Assembly: GCA_017999435.1 (NCBI GenBank)
Contig: JAGNLV010000001.1
Span: 1,210,746 to 1,274,745, forward strand
Direction of reading: 5' to 3'
From: Candidatus Zixiibacteriota bacterium
Lineage (GTDB): Bacteria > Zixibacteria > MSB-5A5 > GN15 > FEB-12
DNA: 64,000 bases
Shown: in pieces, positions 55,690-64,000 of the stretch
Numbering within the stretch: the stretch's first letter is position 1
How the letters are laid out: each line of letters begins with the position of its first letter
The notes under the pieces: model-generated
What the model was told of the DNA's origin: nothing
What the model saw: only the letters and a program-made list of their open reading frames with translations
The model's database searches: none
Translations under genes and position numbers: made by a program

Positions 55690-58287
55690 TCACCTTCTTT
55701 TGAGCGGCAGACGGACCGTAAGTCGCGTCCCGCGGTGGAGTTCGCTTTCGGCGGCGATCGTCCCGCCGTGGTTTTCCACAATATCTTTCACCAGCGTCAG
55801 TCCGATGCCGGTGCCGCCGGGCGATTTGCTGAACCCCGGCTCGAAAATCCGCGGCAGATCATCCGCTGCTATTCCAGCACCCGTGTCGGCCACCGACACC
55901 TCGACGACGCCATCCTCCAGACTGCTCTGCAAACCGGTTGCCGGCCGCGTCGTGATCGTGATCATCCCCTCCCCGCGGACGGCCATGATCGCATTGGACA
56001 AAAGGTTATCGATTACCTCGCGAACCTGGTCGGTGTCCGCCTCGAGCGGCGGAAGCCCCTCGTGTAGCATTAATGAGACGCCCACTGTGTCCGGAAGGCC
56101 GCCCGCGCGAGCGCTCGCCACCGTGCGGACCAGGTCGTTCAGATCGCACTCGGTCAGGGTCGGCTTGCTGTTGCGCAGAAACTTCAGAATCCGGGTCGCC
56201 GCTTCCCCGCCATCGAGAATTTCCTTGTCCGCGGTTTCCCACTGGCGGCGGAATTCCGGATCGGCCTGCAGCCGCCGGGCGATTTGCGGGTCCTCGACCA
56301 GATTGCCCAGCACAATCCGGGCGGTCCCCATGTGGTGTTTGAGCCGGTGCACCCACCGCTGCGCAGCATCCCCCAGCACCAGCCGCCAGTTCCACATCGG
56401 CCGGTCCGCCAGATCTTCCACCACGACGATTTTCCCGCTGTACTCATTGTGCCGGCCGACGTGCGGGTAGACGGTCACCTCGAGCTGGCGGGTGTCGGCG
56501 CCGCGGGTCTGTTCGATGCGGCGCTGGTGCACCTGCATGGGGTCACTCAGCGAGTCGGCGAGCACCGCCCTCAGTTCACCCTGCGCACCCAGCCGGGTTT
56601 GCAGGAAGTGCGGTCGCCGCCCGCTCAATTCCCCGACCAGTTCCCGGCTCAGCGGATCGCGGTTCATGAAGACGATCCGCCCCTTGGCGTCCAGCAACAG
56701 CACGAGGGCCTTGATGTGGTCAAGCGTCGGCAGCCCCATCGCCGCCCGACGCCAGTTGAGAGCGGATGTCGCGGCCTTCAGGACCACCGCCAGCAGGAAC
56801 ATGGCGAGGACAATTTCCAGGTGTGTGCGGTATTTGGCGCTCAAGCGGACTATCATCGACTGACGTTGAAACTCCACCAACTCGAAATCCGAGGGCCCCC
56901 GCGACAGTAGCAAACGACTGCTTTCGTCGACCCGGCCCGATGAAAGCGTGCCTCCCTGCGATGTCAGCGCGAGCGGCTCCAGATTCCGATCGAGAATCGC
57001 GATCTTATCCTTCGGGGTACCTGCGGCCAGCAGCAACGGTTCTCCCGGCAACAACCCGCCAAGAGACATGAAGGCCAGGGCCGGTCCGCGCACGCACCGG
57101 TGCAACTCCAGTCGGCGGTTCAGCAGTACTGTCACTCTGCCGTTGTCGGCCTGGTAGGAAACGGCGATCGGGGCCTCCTCCCAGCCGGTCGGCAGAACAT
57201 TCGGATTCTGGCGAGGGAGCGGCAAGTCTCCCAGCGCAAAGCCGGCCACCACGGCGCCGGTCGCGGGATCGAGCGCTCGCAGGATGGTATCGGTCTGCAC
57301 GCTGTCAAAGGCCGGTTCGCAGAAAGCAACCGCCTCTTGAGATCCGTCGCCGTTGACATCGAGGGGGATCACGACCGAGTAGAAGCCGCTTCCCCCGATC
57401 ACGCGCCGCCACCTCTCGCGGCCCCTGGCATCGAAAGCCAGCGCGTAGGCGTGGTGGCTGTCCATCCCGCGGCACTCATACCTGTTGGCGGTCGCATTGG
57501 TGGACACAACGAAGAGTGTCTCCCCCGCCGCCGTCGGATAAGCCGCCCGGTATCGCCCGGCCACCATGTCGGCCAGCGGCAGAAACCACAATTCCTTTCC
57601 GGCCGCAAAATCCCACGCTACGATACCGCGCGCGATCGCCGAGTCCGGTTTCGCGCTTCGGGTAAACAGCAGCTCGCGAACACCGTCTCCATTGAGATCT
57701 GTCGCCAGGAGCGGCTCGACGATGATGTCATGCCAGAACTCGCCGGGAGGAAAACCTCTCGCCACGGCGGCGGTGATGATCGCTGAGGTATCGTTCGCCA
57801 GCACGCCGTCGTCCAATCGAAAACCGACAATCTCCAGAAACAGGGTGTCGCCGCGGTGCTTGGCGAGCACGATTTCGCTGGAGGAATCTCCCCAGATGTC
57901 AAACACAACGTTCCGCCAGAACCGGCACGAGAGCAGCGGACCGTTGTACTGAACCAGCTTGCCCTCCGCTCCCGAGTGCGGCATCACTGAGATCGTGCTC
58001 AAGAACCGGGAAGAGTCCACCACCTCCCACCAGACCCGGCCGACCTCCGCGCTCCCGTCGCCGTCGACATCAACCAGGAAAACCTCTCCGCTGGTGAGCG
58101 AGGGGTTGTTCTGAGACTCGATTGGCTCCAGCCGGTACGGCAGCACCCGCGGGTCATCCGGAATGGCAAGCTTCCGGCAAACCGCTTCCTTCCCCTTGTC
58201 CTCCGCCGCAAGCGCCGACGGCGCCATGGCGGTGGTCACGAGCGCACACAGGACTAACCCGAGGCGATAGCGATGGGAAATCGACAT
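55690..58287 (-). CDS. Histidine kinase with predicted periplasmic FG-GAP-type propeller sensor
   Basis: 865 residues. After a signal-anchor (LGLVLCALVTTAMAPSALA) comes a large periplasmic part (about 30-485) with three FG-GAP/VCBS-like Ca-binding loops: LVDVDGDGSAE, ATDLNGDGVRE and PLDVNGDGSQE. A transmembrane helix (EIVLAMFLLAVVLKAA) leads to a PAS-like domain and a kinase core with H box VHRLKHHMG (His647 is the likely phospho-acceptor, with unusual His-His where NP is common), N box IDNLLSNA, DTGAGI and GTGIGLTL. The next gene is its response regulator. A TCGACA-17-TATATT promoter lies upstream. Confidence 0.9.
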   Translation of the reverse strand: MSISHRYRLGLVLCALVTTAMAPSALAAEDKGKEAVCRKLAIPDDPRVLPYRLEPIESQNNPSLTSGEVFLVDVDGDGSAEVGRVWWEVVDSSRFLSTISVMPHSGAEGKLVQYNGPLLSCRFWRNVVFDIWGDSSSEIVLAKHRGDTLFLEIVGFRLDDGVLANDTSAIITAAVARGFPPGEFWHDIIVEPLLATDLNGDGVRELLFTRSAKPDSAIARGIVAWDFAAGKELWFLPLADMVAGRYRAAYPTAAGETLFVVSTNATANRYECRGMDSHHAYALAFDARGRERWRRVIGGSGFYSVVIPLDVNGDGSQEAVAFCEPAFDSVQTDTILRALDPATGAVVAGFALGDLPLPRQNPNVLPTGWEEAPIAVSYQADNGRVTVLLNRRLELHRCVRGPALAFMSLGGLLPGEPLLLAAGTPKDKIAILDRNLEPLALTSQGGTLSSGRVDESSRLLLSRGPSDFELVEFQRQSMIVRLSAKYRTHLEIVLAMFLLAVVLKAATSALNWRRAAMGLPTLDHIKALVLLLDAKGRIVFMNRDPLSRELVGELSGRRPHFLQTRLGAQGELRAVLADSLSDPMQVHQRRIEQTRGADTRQLEVTVYPHVGRHNEYSGKIVVVEDLADRPMWNWRLVLGDAAQRWVHRLKHHMGTARIVLGNLVEDPQIARRLQADPEFRRQWETADKEILDGGEAATRILKFLRNSKPTLTECDLNDLVRTVASARAGGLPDTVGVSLMLHEGLPPLEADTDQVREVIDNLLSNAIMAVRGEGMITITTRPATGLQSSLEDGVVEVSVADTGAGIAADDLPRIFEPGFSKSPGGTGIGLTLVKDIVENHGGTIAAESELHRGTRLTVRLPLKRR

Positions 58288-58321
58288 CTCATCTCATTCA
58301 GATAAACACCCTTGCCTCGGC

Positions 58322-58350
58322 AATATAGCCACTGCCATCCCTCTTGTCGA
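58322..58350 (-). promoter_or_regulatory. Promoter of the two-component operon
   Basis: On the minus strand TCGACA (58350-58345), a 17-base spacer and TATATT (58327-58322) precede the kinase gene, 5 of 6 matches to each consensus. Confidence 0.65.
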
Positions 58351-58443
58351 GATCTTCTTCCGTAGCCTGGCGGGCGGGCGGCCAGGTCGCGGGCGGTCGC
58401 CTGCTAATTCCTGCGCTCGTCCGACTCGGTGAATCCGCTTGTC

Positions 58444-58459
58444 TGGCCGGAACTTTGCC
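58444..58459 (+). promoter_or_regulatory. Possible sigma-54 promoter of the secreted protein at 58531
   Basis: TGGCCG-GAACT-TTGC keeps GG and GC ten bases apart, with two mismatches in the -24 half. Predicted start is about 60 bases before the ATG. No GTCGCA-N4-TGCGAC palindrome is found upstream. Confidence 0.4.
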
Positions 58460-58530
58460 CATATCTTCGCGTAAGTGCTTTCGATATTTGCGTCTCTGCG
58501 TGACTACTTTGTGAGGACGGAATCGTCTCT

Positions 58531-61131
58531 ATGCACTTAGCCTTTCGTTCCGCCGGCGCCGCCGTGCTCTCCGCGCTGTTGGTCGTTTTGGTGGCCGCCT
58601 CGGCCGCCGCCCAGCGGGAGCCTGCCGACAAGGATGATTTCGCGGACTTGGCAGCCGCCGCGCCCGGCCCCAAGCCCAGCATCGCCGCCCACAACGTCGG
58701 CCAACTCACCGTGGGCGTCACCAATTTCGGCATGATCGGCATCGGGCGGGGCAAGAACCAGCGCATCGACTGTTTCACCGGACGGCCAGTCCCGAAGGGG
58801 GAGTACCCCAAGGGCTCGCGCTCGGTGTACCTCTATGAGGGAGGGCTCTGGGTGGGCGGCGTGGTGGGCGGCGACAGCCTGGTCTCCACCGGTGCCGAGT
58901 TCAACAACTACAATTTCGAGTTCTGGCCCACTCAGCCCATCACCACCTACTCCAACGTCGACCCTGATGATCCCAACTCCGCCCTGGCCAAATCCGAGCA
59001 GGACTACTACGCGACCTATGTCGATACCATGCCGGTGAGTTCGTACGATCCGATCGCCAACCGCGGGCACAAGCCGCTCGGGCTTCGGGTCGAACAGGCC
59101 TCCTACGCCTGGTCCTACCCGCACACCGACGATTTCATCATCATCACCTGGCAGATCAAGAACATTTCGCGGAAGGCCATTTCAGACGTGTGGGTGGGCA
59201 TCTACTGGGATGCCGATGTGCACCTGCAGGGGATCGGCGACATGCTCAACCGCCCCGACTACGGGAAGCCGCTCACGGACGGGCGCGACGACCTCGCGGG
59301 GTTCATGTACACCGTGCCGTCGGCCGATGAGACCTGCCCCGGCTCCGATACCATCGGCCTCGCCTGGACCGCCGACAACGAAGGCGACTACTCCAGCACG
59401 ACCGGGCTGTTCGCGGTTCCCAACGTGGGGGCCATCCGCTTTCTCGGCCCCGAGCTGACCGATCGCCGCTACCGTGTGAACTACAACTGGTGGGTCTACA
59501 ACTACAGTTCCGGCTACGACTACGGTCCGCAGAAGCGGGACCGCTACCGCGACCTCGGCAACGGACCGGGGACCCCGTACGGCGACGTCAACCGCTACTT
59601 CATGATGAGCAATGGCGAGCGGGATTTCGACATGGTCTACACGTACGGCATCGGCCAGAACGACCCGGTGTGGGTTCCCCCGAGCCGCTACACGTCCTGG
59701 GCGATGTCCCGGGGCGGCGACGTGCAGCAGGTGCTCTCGGTCGGCCCGCGCTACCTCGCCCCCGGCTCCGAAATCACGGTCGCCATGGCCTTCGTCTGCG
59801 GCTCCGGCCTGCACTACAACCCGGTCAACTTCCGCCGCAAGATGCTCCAGGCGTTCGAGCCGGACGAGTACTACGCCGGGCTTGACTTCTCCAATCTCCT
59901 GGCCAATGCCCAGACCGCCGGCCGCGTCTATGACATCCCCGGTTTCGACAGCAACGGCGACGGTTACCTGGGGAAGATGCGCGAGTGCGTGGTCGATTCG
60001 GCGTTTGTCGACGGCCGCTGGGTGGCCACGGCGCTCGACACGAGCTGGTACGAAGGGGACGGGATCCCCGACTTGAAAGCGGCCGGCCCGCCCCCCGCCC
60101 CCGAATTCTCGCTCCACCCCATCCGCAACGGCGTGAAAGTTCTCTTCTACGGACTCCAGTCAGAGACCACCCGGGACATCTTCTCCAACCAATTCGACTT
60201 CGAGGGCTACCGCGTCTACCTCGCCCGCGACAATCGGGAGAGCAGCTTCTCGCTCGTCGGCCAGTACGACCGCGAGGATTACGACAAGTGGGTGCTCGTG
60301 CAGAAACCCGGGCGCGACGCGCAGTACTACCGCCAGGGGGATCCGTTCACCCGCGGATTTCTCCGCTGCGCCTACGGCCAGGGGCCCAACCCGTGCGCCG
60401 ATTCCGCTTTTGACCCCCTCCTCTACACCATCTCCCGCCCGTACGTGCACCCGCTCTATCCCGACTCGGTGTTCTACTTCACGGCTCACGACTACAACCA
60501 GTATGCCTTCGGGGCCGGGACCTCGATCCGCAAGGTCTATCCGGCGCAGGAGCCGCCCGTGTCGCTGCAGGCGCCGGCGCCCGAGGACACGACCGAGGAA
60601 GGTCTGTTCAAGTACTATCTGTACGAGATGGATATCCCCGACCTGCTCCCGAGCGTGCAGTACTACGTGGTGGTGACCGCATTCGACTTCGGGTCGCCCG
60701 AGACCGGCCTGGCCCCGCAGGAGTCCGCGCGCACGGTCTACGCGAAGCCGGCTTATCCCAACAACGCCTGGGACGAGAAGCCCGACTCGCTGACCAACGT
60801 GTACGTCTACCCCAACCCGTACCGGCACGACGCCTACTATCGCGTCTCCGGTTTCGAGGGACGGGGCGAGGAGGACCGCTCGCGTGATCGTGTTCGCAAG
60901 ATTACGTTTGCCAATCTGCCTCACCAGTGCACGATCCGCATTTTCACGCTCGACGGCGACCTGGTGAAAGAACTCAACCACGACATTCCGTCCAGCGATC
61001 CGAACTCCTCCTACCACGAGTGGGACATGGTGAGCCGGAACTTCCAGATGATCGTCTCCGGGTTGTACTACTGGGTGGTGGAGACGCCGGACGGGCGGCA
61101 TCAGGTGGGCAAGCTCGTGATTCTGCTGTGA
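58531..61131 (+). CDS. Large secreted protein with a YPNP-type C-terminal sorting domain
   Basis: 866 residues with a signal peptide (AAVLSALLVVLVAASAAAQ). The N-terminal and middle regions carry no enzyme motif I recognise and are Tyr- and Asp-rich with beta-type spacing (FIIITWQIKNISRK; FDFEGYRVYLARD). The C-terminal 110 residues begin VYVYPNPYRHDAYY, continue CTIRIFTLDGDLVKEL and end GLYYWVVETPDGR and GKLVILL. That is the pattern of T9SS type A or FlgD-like C-terminal domains, which guide export or surface attachment in FCB bacteria. It lies divergent from the kinase and may be controlled by the same circuit through the sigma-54-like site at 58444. Confidence 0.82.
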   Translation: MHLAFRSAGAAVLSALLVVLVAASAAAQREPADKDDFADLAAAAPGPKPSIAAHNVGQLTVGVTNFGMIGIGRGKNQRIDCFTGRPVPKGEYPKGSRSVYLYEGGLWVGGVVGGDSLVSTGAEFNNYNFEFWPTQPITTYSNVDPDDPNSALAKSEQDYYATYVDTMPVSSYDPIANRGHKPLGLRVEQASYAWSYPHTDDFIIITWQIKNISRKAISDVWVGIYWDADVHLQGIGDMLNRPDYGKPLTDGRDDLAGFMYTVPSADETCPGSDTIGLAWTADNEGDYSSTTGLFAVPNVGAIRFLGPELTDRRYRVNYNWWVYNYSSGYDYGPQKRDRYRDLGNGPGTPYGDVNRYFMMSNGERDFDMVYTYGIGQNDPVWVPPSRYTSWAMSRGGDVQQVLSVGPRYLAPGSEITVAMAFVCGSGLHYNPVNFRRKMLQAFEPDEYYAGLDFSNLLANAQTAGRVYDIPGFDSNGDGYLGKMRECVVDSAFVDGRWVATALDTSWYEGDGIPDLKAAGPPPAPEFSLHPIRNGVKVLFYGLQSETTRDIFSNQFDFEGYRVYLARDNRESSFSLVGQYDREDYDKWVLVQKPGRDAQYYRQGDPFTRGFLRCAYGQGPNPCADSAFDPLLYTISRPYVHPLYPDSVFYFTAHDYNQYAFGAGTSIRKVYPAQEPPVSLQAPAPEDTTEEGLFKYYLYEMDIPDLLPSVQYYVVVTAFDFGSPETGLAPQESARTVYAKPAYPNNAWDEKPDSLTNVYVYPNPYRHDAYYRVSGFEGRGEEDRSRDRVRKITFANLPHQCTIRIFTLDGDLVKELNHDIPSSDPNSSYHEWDMVSRNFQMIVSGLYYWVVETPDGRHQVGKLVILL

Positions 61132-61204
61132 GGGGATGGCGGCCGCGGCGGCCCGAGGCGGCGGCCCGGCCGGACGGTCCGCGCCCGGCGCGCCTCCGGA
61201 GGGG

Positions 61205-62563
61205 CTAGGACTTCGAGGGTTTGTCGCCGCGGGCCCGAAACGCCCGGTACTTGTCCAGGTACTCTCGCATCTTGGCCTCCCGTCCCGCGCCTTTCGGCTC
61301 GTAGTAGCGTGTCCCCGCCAGTTCGTCGGGGAAATGCTCCTGGTCGGTCAGCCCGTCGGTGAAGTCATGGGCGTACTGGTAGCCCTTGCCGTAGCCGAGG
61401 TCTTTCATCAGGCGGGTCGGGGCGTTGCGGATGTGCAGGGGGACGGGCAGCGATCCCTTTTCGGCCGCATCGGCCTTGGCCCGGTCAAACGCCACATAGG
61501 CGGCGTTGGATTTGGGCGCGCAGGCCATGTAGATCACAGCCATGGCAATTCCCAGTTCCCCCTCCGGCGAACCGAGAAAATGGAAAGTGTCGCGCGCATT
61601 GAGCGCCAGCGTCAGGGCATAGGGGTCGGCCAGTCCGATATCCTCGGTCGCGAACCGAATCAGCCGCCGCACGATGTAGAGCGGATCCTCGCCCGACTCG
61701 AGCATGCGCGCCAGCCAGTACAGGGAGGCATCCGGGTCGCCCCCCCGGATCGACTTGTGGAGCGCGGAAATGAGGTTGTAGTGCTCCTCCCCCGCCTTGT
61801 CGTACACCAGCGCTCCCTTCTGGTGGATGTCGCGGAGCACAGCGGCGGTGATGGCGCCGCCCTGGCCGACATAGGTCGCCGCCGCCTCGAGCAGCGACAG
61901 CCCCCGCCGCGCGTCGCCGTCGGCGGCCGCCGCGAGGAAATCGAGCGCCTCCTCATCGACCGTCAGGCGCATCTCCCCCAGCCCCCGCCCGGCGTCCTCC
62001 AGCGCCCGGCGCGCCACTCCGCGGATCCCTTCCGGCGACAGCCGGTCGAGCGCGTAGACCCGCATCCGCGACAACAGAGCCGAGTTGACCTCGAACGAGG
62101 GATTCTCGGTGGTCGCCCCGATCAGCACGATATCCCCCTTCTCGACATACGGCAGGAAGGCATCCTGCTGGGCTTTATTGAATCGGTGGATTTCGTCGAT
62201 GAAGACGTAGGTGCGGTGCCCCGACATCCGGTAGTAATTGCCCGCCTTGGTGAGCACCTCCTTGACATCCTTGATCGACGAGGTCACGGCCGAGAACGGC
62301 ACGAACTGTCCCCTGGTGGCGCGGGCGATCAGCGCCGCCAGCGTCGTCTTGCCGCTTCCCGGCGGTCCCCAGAAGATGATCGAACTGACCCGGTCTTCCT
62401 CAATCGCCTTGCGCAGCGGTTTCCCCGGCCCGACTACGCTCTCCTGTCCGACGAACTCGTCGAATGTCCGGGGCCGCATGCGATCGGCCAGCGGGATGTT
62501 TCGGTCGGTCTCCCGCGGGACCTCCGGGTCGTCCGATTGACCGGTATGGTCGAAGAAATCCAT
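61205..62563 (-). CDS. rarA: Replication-associated recombination protein RarA (MgsA)
   Basis: 452 residues from the ATG at 62563. The AAA+ core has Walker [17 protein letters not shown], Walker [22 protein letters not shown], sensor 1 [19 protein letters not shown] and the C-terminal MgsA tetramer domain ([32 protein letters not shown]), all strongly kept. It acts at stalled replication forks with RecA and SSB. TTGCCG-17-TATACT lies nine bases before the ATG, so an ATG 42 bases upstream that falls within the promoter is rejected. Confidence 0.95.
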   Translation of the reverse strand: MDFFDHTGQSDDPEVPRETDRNIPLADRMRPRTFDEFVGQESVVGPGKPLRKAIEEDRVSSIIFWGPPGSGKTTLAALIARATRGQFVPFSAVTSSIKDVKEVLTKAGNYYRMSGHRTYVFIDEIHRFNKAQQDAFLPYVEKGDIVLIGATTENPSFEVNSALLSRMRVYALDRLSPEGIRGVARRALEDAGRGLGEMRLTVDEEALDFLAAAADGDARRGLSLLEAAATYVGQGGAITAAVLRDIHQKGALVYDKAGEEHYNLISALHKSIRGGDPDASLYWLARMLESGEDPLYIVRRLIRFATEDIGLADPYALTLALNARDTFHFLGSPEGELGIAMAVIYMACAPKSNAAYVAFDRAKADAAEKGSLPVPLHIRNAPTRLMKDLGYGKGYQYAHDFTDGLTDQEHFPDELAGTRYYEPKGAGREAKMREYLDKYRAFRARGDKPSKS

Positions 62564-62572
62564 CGTCACAGC

Positions 62573-62601
62573 AGTATACGCCACGCACGCAACCTCGGCA
62601 A
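62573..62601 (-). promoter_or_regulatory. Promoter of rarA
   Basis: On the minus strand TTGCCG (62601-62596), a 17-base spacer and TATACT (62578-62573). The rarA ATG follows nine bases later, implying almost no leader. Confidence 0.7.
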
Positions 62602-62636
62602 TCACAACCGCCCGCCCGAAGCCGGCAAAAAAGACC

Positions 62637-62665
62637 TTGACAGAGACTGTCGGAATACGTATACT
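62637..62665 (+). promoter_or_regulatory. Near-consensus promoter of the cohesin-like gene
   Basis: TTGACA (62637-62642), a 17-base spacer and TATACT (62660-62665). It is divergent from the rarA promoter and leaves a leader of about 205 bases before the ATG at 62877. Confidence 0.85.
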
Positions 62666-62876
62666 CAGGCGAGATATGCAAAGATACGTTCATCGCATCT
62701 GGTACAGACTGGATAGCCTATAGCCCGCTTCGCTACCGACCGAATAATCGACCGAACAATTCTCGCGGCGCCGAACGGCGACCGGCCCGAGCCGGCGCCC
62801 GACGCGGACGTTACGCTATCGACCGAGACCTAACGGACCGAATCAGCGCACCACAAAACTTGTTGCGGAGGTTTGT

Positions 62877-64000
62877 ATGTACCTGCCAACCGTCTCCTTG
62901 TTTGTCCGCAGGTTGCTGCCGGTCGCGTTGCTGGTCGGCGCCCTGGGAACGGCCGTCTGGGCCGGGCCGGCGGTGATCCGCGTCGAGAGCATCGAAAATG
63001 CCGCCCTCGCCGATACCGTCGAGCTCGCGGTGATCATGGATGCCCCCCATGATTCGTCCGCTCTGACCGGGTTCAACCTCTTGCTCACGTACGACCAGAC
63101 CGGGATGGCCTTTCTCGCCGCCGACGCGGGCCAGTTGCTCGTCGACTGCCAGTGGGAGTACTTCACCTACCGCTCGGGGATCGACTCGACGCTCGGCGGT
63201 TCGCCCCTCGCCCTGGTCCGGCTCGTCGCGATCGCGGAGATCAACAACGGATCGGTCCACCCGGACTGCCCCCTTGATACACCCGGCGAGCTGGCGCGGC
63301 TTCGTTTCCGCACAACCGCTTCGCCCGGAGCCGCCGACCATCAGTTCCCGGTCCGATTCTACTGGCACGACTGCGACGACAACGTATTCGCCGACTCCAC
63401 CGGCGATACCCTCCTGATCTCAAACCGCGTCTTCGAATTCGGCCAGGAGATAACCGAGGAGCATCCGTTCCCAACTTATTTCGGCGCGCCGTCCGCCTGC
63501 CTGATTCAGAGCACGATCATCCGCGGGGCAGACTTCTACAACGGCAGCGTCCGGATCGATGCGCAGGCGGCGCCCCCCGACGCTCCGGTGAGGGTAGTGA
63601 TAAGCCCGCTCGAGGCCCCCGTGCTGGGCGGTCCGGTCGAATTTGCAGCCCAACTGCACCAGGTGCAGTCGGGTCTCGCGCTCGGCGGCTTTGACTTCCT
63701 CGTCCGGTATGACCCGGCGCAACTCACCTGGATGTCGGCCCAGCCCGGCAACCTGCTGGAGTCCTGCGGGTGGGAGTACTTCACCTTCGCAGCCGGCGCC
63801 CAGGCCGAGTGCGGGCAATTCCCCTGCCCGGCGGGCGTGGCGCGCGTGATCGCCGTCGCCGACCTGGCCTCCCCGACCGGAACCCCGACCTGCGGAGCCG
63901 ATACCGAAGGCACCCTCGCCAATTTCCTCTTCACCGTGGCGAACGACACCTCGCTCATCGGCCGCCCCCTTGCGGTGGAGTGGTACTGGTACACCTGCGA
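62877..64000 (+). CDS. Secreted protein with two cohesin-like modules, cut by the window edge
   Basis: An open frame of 374 codons running off the right end without a stop, with GGAGG 5 bases before the ATG. A signal peptide (LLPVALLVGALGTAVWA) is followed by two related modules. Module 1 (about residues 30-215) has ADTVELAVIMDA, GFNLLLTYDQTGMAFLAADA, GQLL and WEYFTYRSG; module 2 (about 240 to the end) has GPVEFAAQL, GFDFLVRYDPAQLTWMSAQ, PGNLL and WEYFTFAAG. The order of a hydrophobic strand, Y-D-x-x-x-L or M, and PG or AG-x-LL is that of the cohesin fold. It could be a scaffold for the dockerin-like proteins encoded at 9-22 kb. Other folds with the same rhythm cannot be excluded. Confidence 0.75.
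   Translation, partial: MYLPTVSLFVRRLLPVALLVGALGTAVWAGPAVIRVESIENAALADTVELAVIMDAPHDSSALTGFNLLLTYDQTGMAFLAADAGQLLVDCQWEYFTYRSGIDSTLGGSPLALVRLVAIAEINNGSVHPDCPLDTPGELARLRFRTTASPGAADHQFPVRFYWHDCDDNVFADSTGDTLLISNRVFEFGQEITEEHPFPTYFGAPSACLIQSTIIRGADFYNGSVRIDAQAAPPDAPVRVVISPLEAPVLGGPVEFAAQLHQVQSGLALGGFDFLVRYDPAQLTWMSAQPGNLLESCGWEYFTFAAGAQAECGQFPCPAGVARVIAVADLASPTGTPTCGADTEGTLANFLFTVANDTSLIGRPLAVEWYWYTC

Overview
The window is GC-rich, gene-dense bacterial chromosome with 43 complete protein genes and one gene cut by the right edge. I recognise no rRNA, tRNA, CRISPR array, prophage or insertion sequence. LptB, an LptE-like lipoprotein, a TonB-dependent receptor and a PorV/PorQ-type barrel indicate a diderm with lipopolysaccharide. 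Dockerin-like C-termini ending in FRGG, cohesin-like modules with a WEYFT motif, and a YPNP-type C-terminal domain suggest the FCB superphylum. My best guess is candidate phylum Zixibacteria, inferred from protein style and not from a marker tree.

Layout. 0-4 kb: sodium/amino-acid symporter with a tiny MetS-like partner, then a lipoprotein, ECF sigma factor and anti-sigma factor. 4-9 kb: a large radical SAM protein, RsmB and ferritin. 9-22 kb: a secretome block with a modular trypsin-like protease, an M14 carboxypeptidase with thrombospondin type-3 repeats and a CBM9-like protein, each ending in a dockerin-like pair; between them lie a PflX-like radical SAM protein, a flavin reductase, a VanY-like peptidase and two hypotheticals. 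22-34 kb: membrane Ser/Thr kinase, GyrA, PGPGW protein, TerC, an Xre regulator with its likely operator, small membrane proteins, TonB-dependent receptor, DMT transporter and a Nudix-like protein. 34-37 kb: lptB-rpoN-hpf on the minus strand. 37-46 kb: methyltransferase, hutU, an LtaS-like sulfatase on the opposite strand, hutI, lptE, a PorV/PorQ protein and two lipoproteins. 46-51 kb: ComM/YifB and an NDP-forming acyl-CoA synthetase fused to a GNAT domain. 51-61 kb: a PQQ-type propeller protein, a barrel protein, an NtrC-type response regulator, a histidine kinase with a predicted periplasmic FG-GAP propeller, and a large secreted protein. 61-64 kb: RarA and the start of a secreted protein with two cohesin-like modules.

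Two systems stand out. First, three secreted proteins carry dockerin-like pairs while a fourth secreted protein carries cohesin-like modules, which suggests cohesin-dockerin assembly outside a cellulosome. Second, the 54-58 kb two-component pair lies directly upstream of a barrel gene whose leader holds a near-consensus sigma-54 promoter and two perfect 16-bp palindromes 33 bp apart, so the circuit can be read from the DNA; rpoN itself is in the window. Promoters with a TATATT -10 element recur, and three of them lie 5-6 bases from the start codon, which implies leaderless mRNAs.
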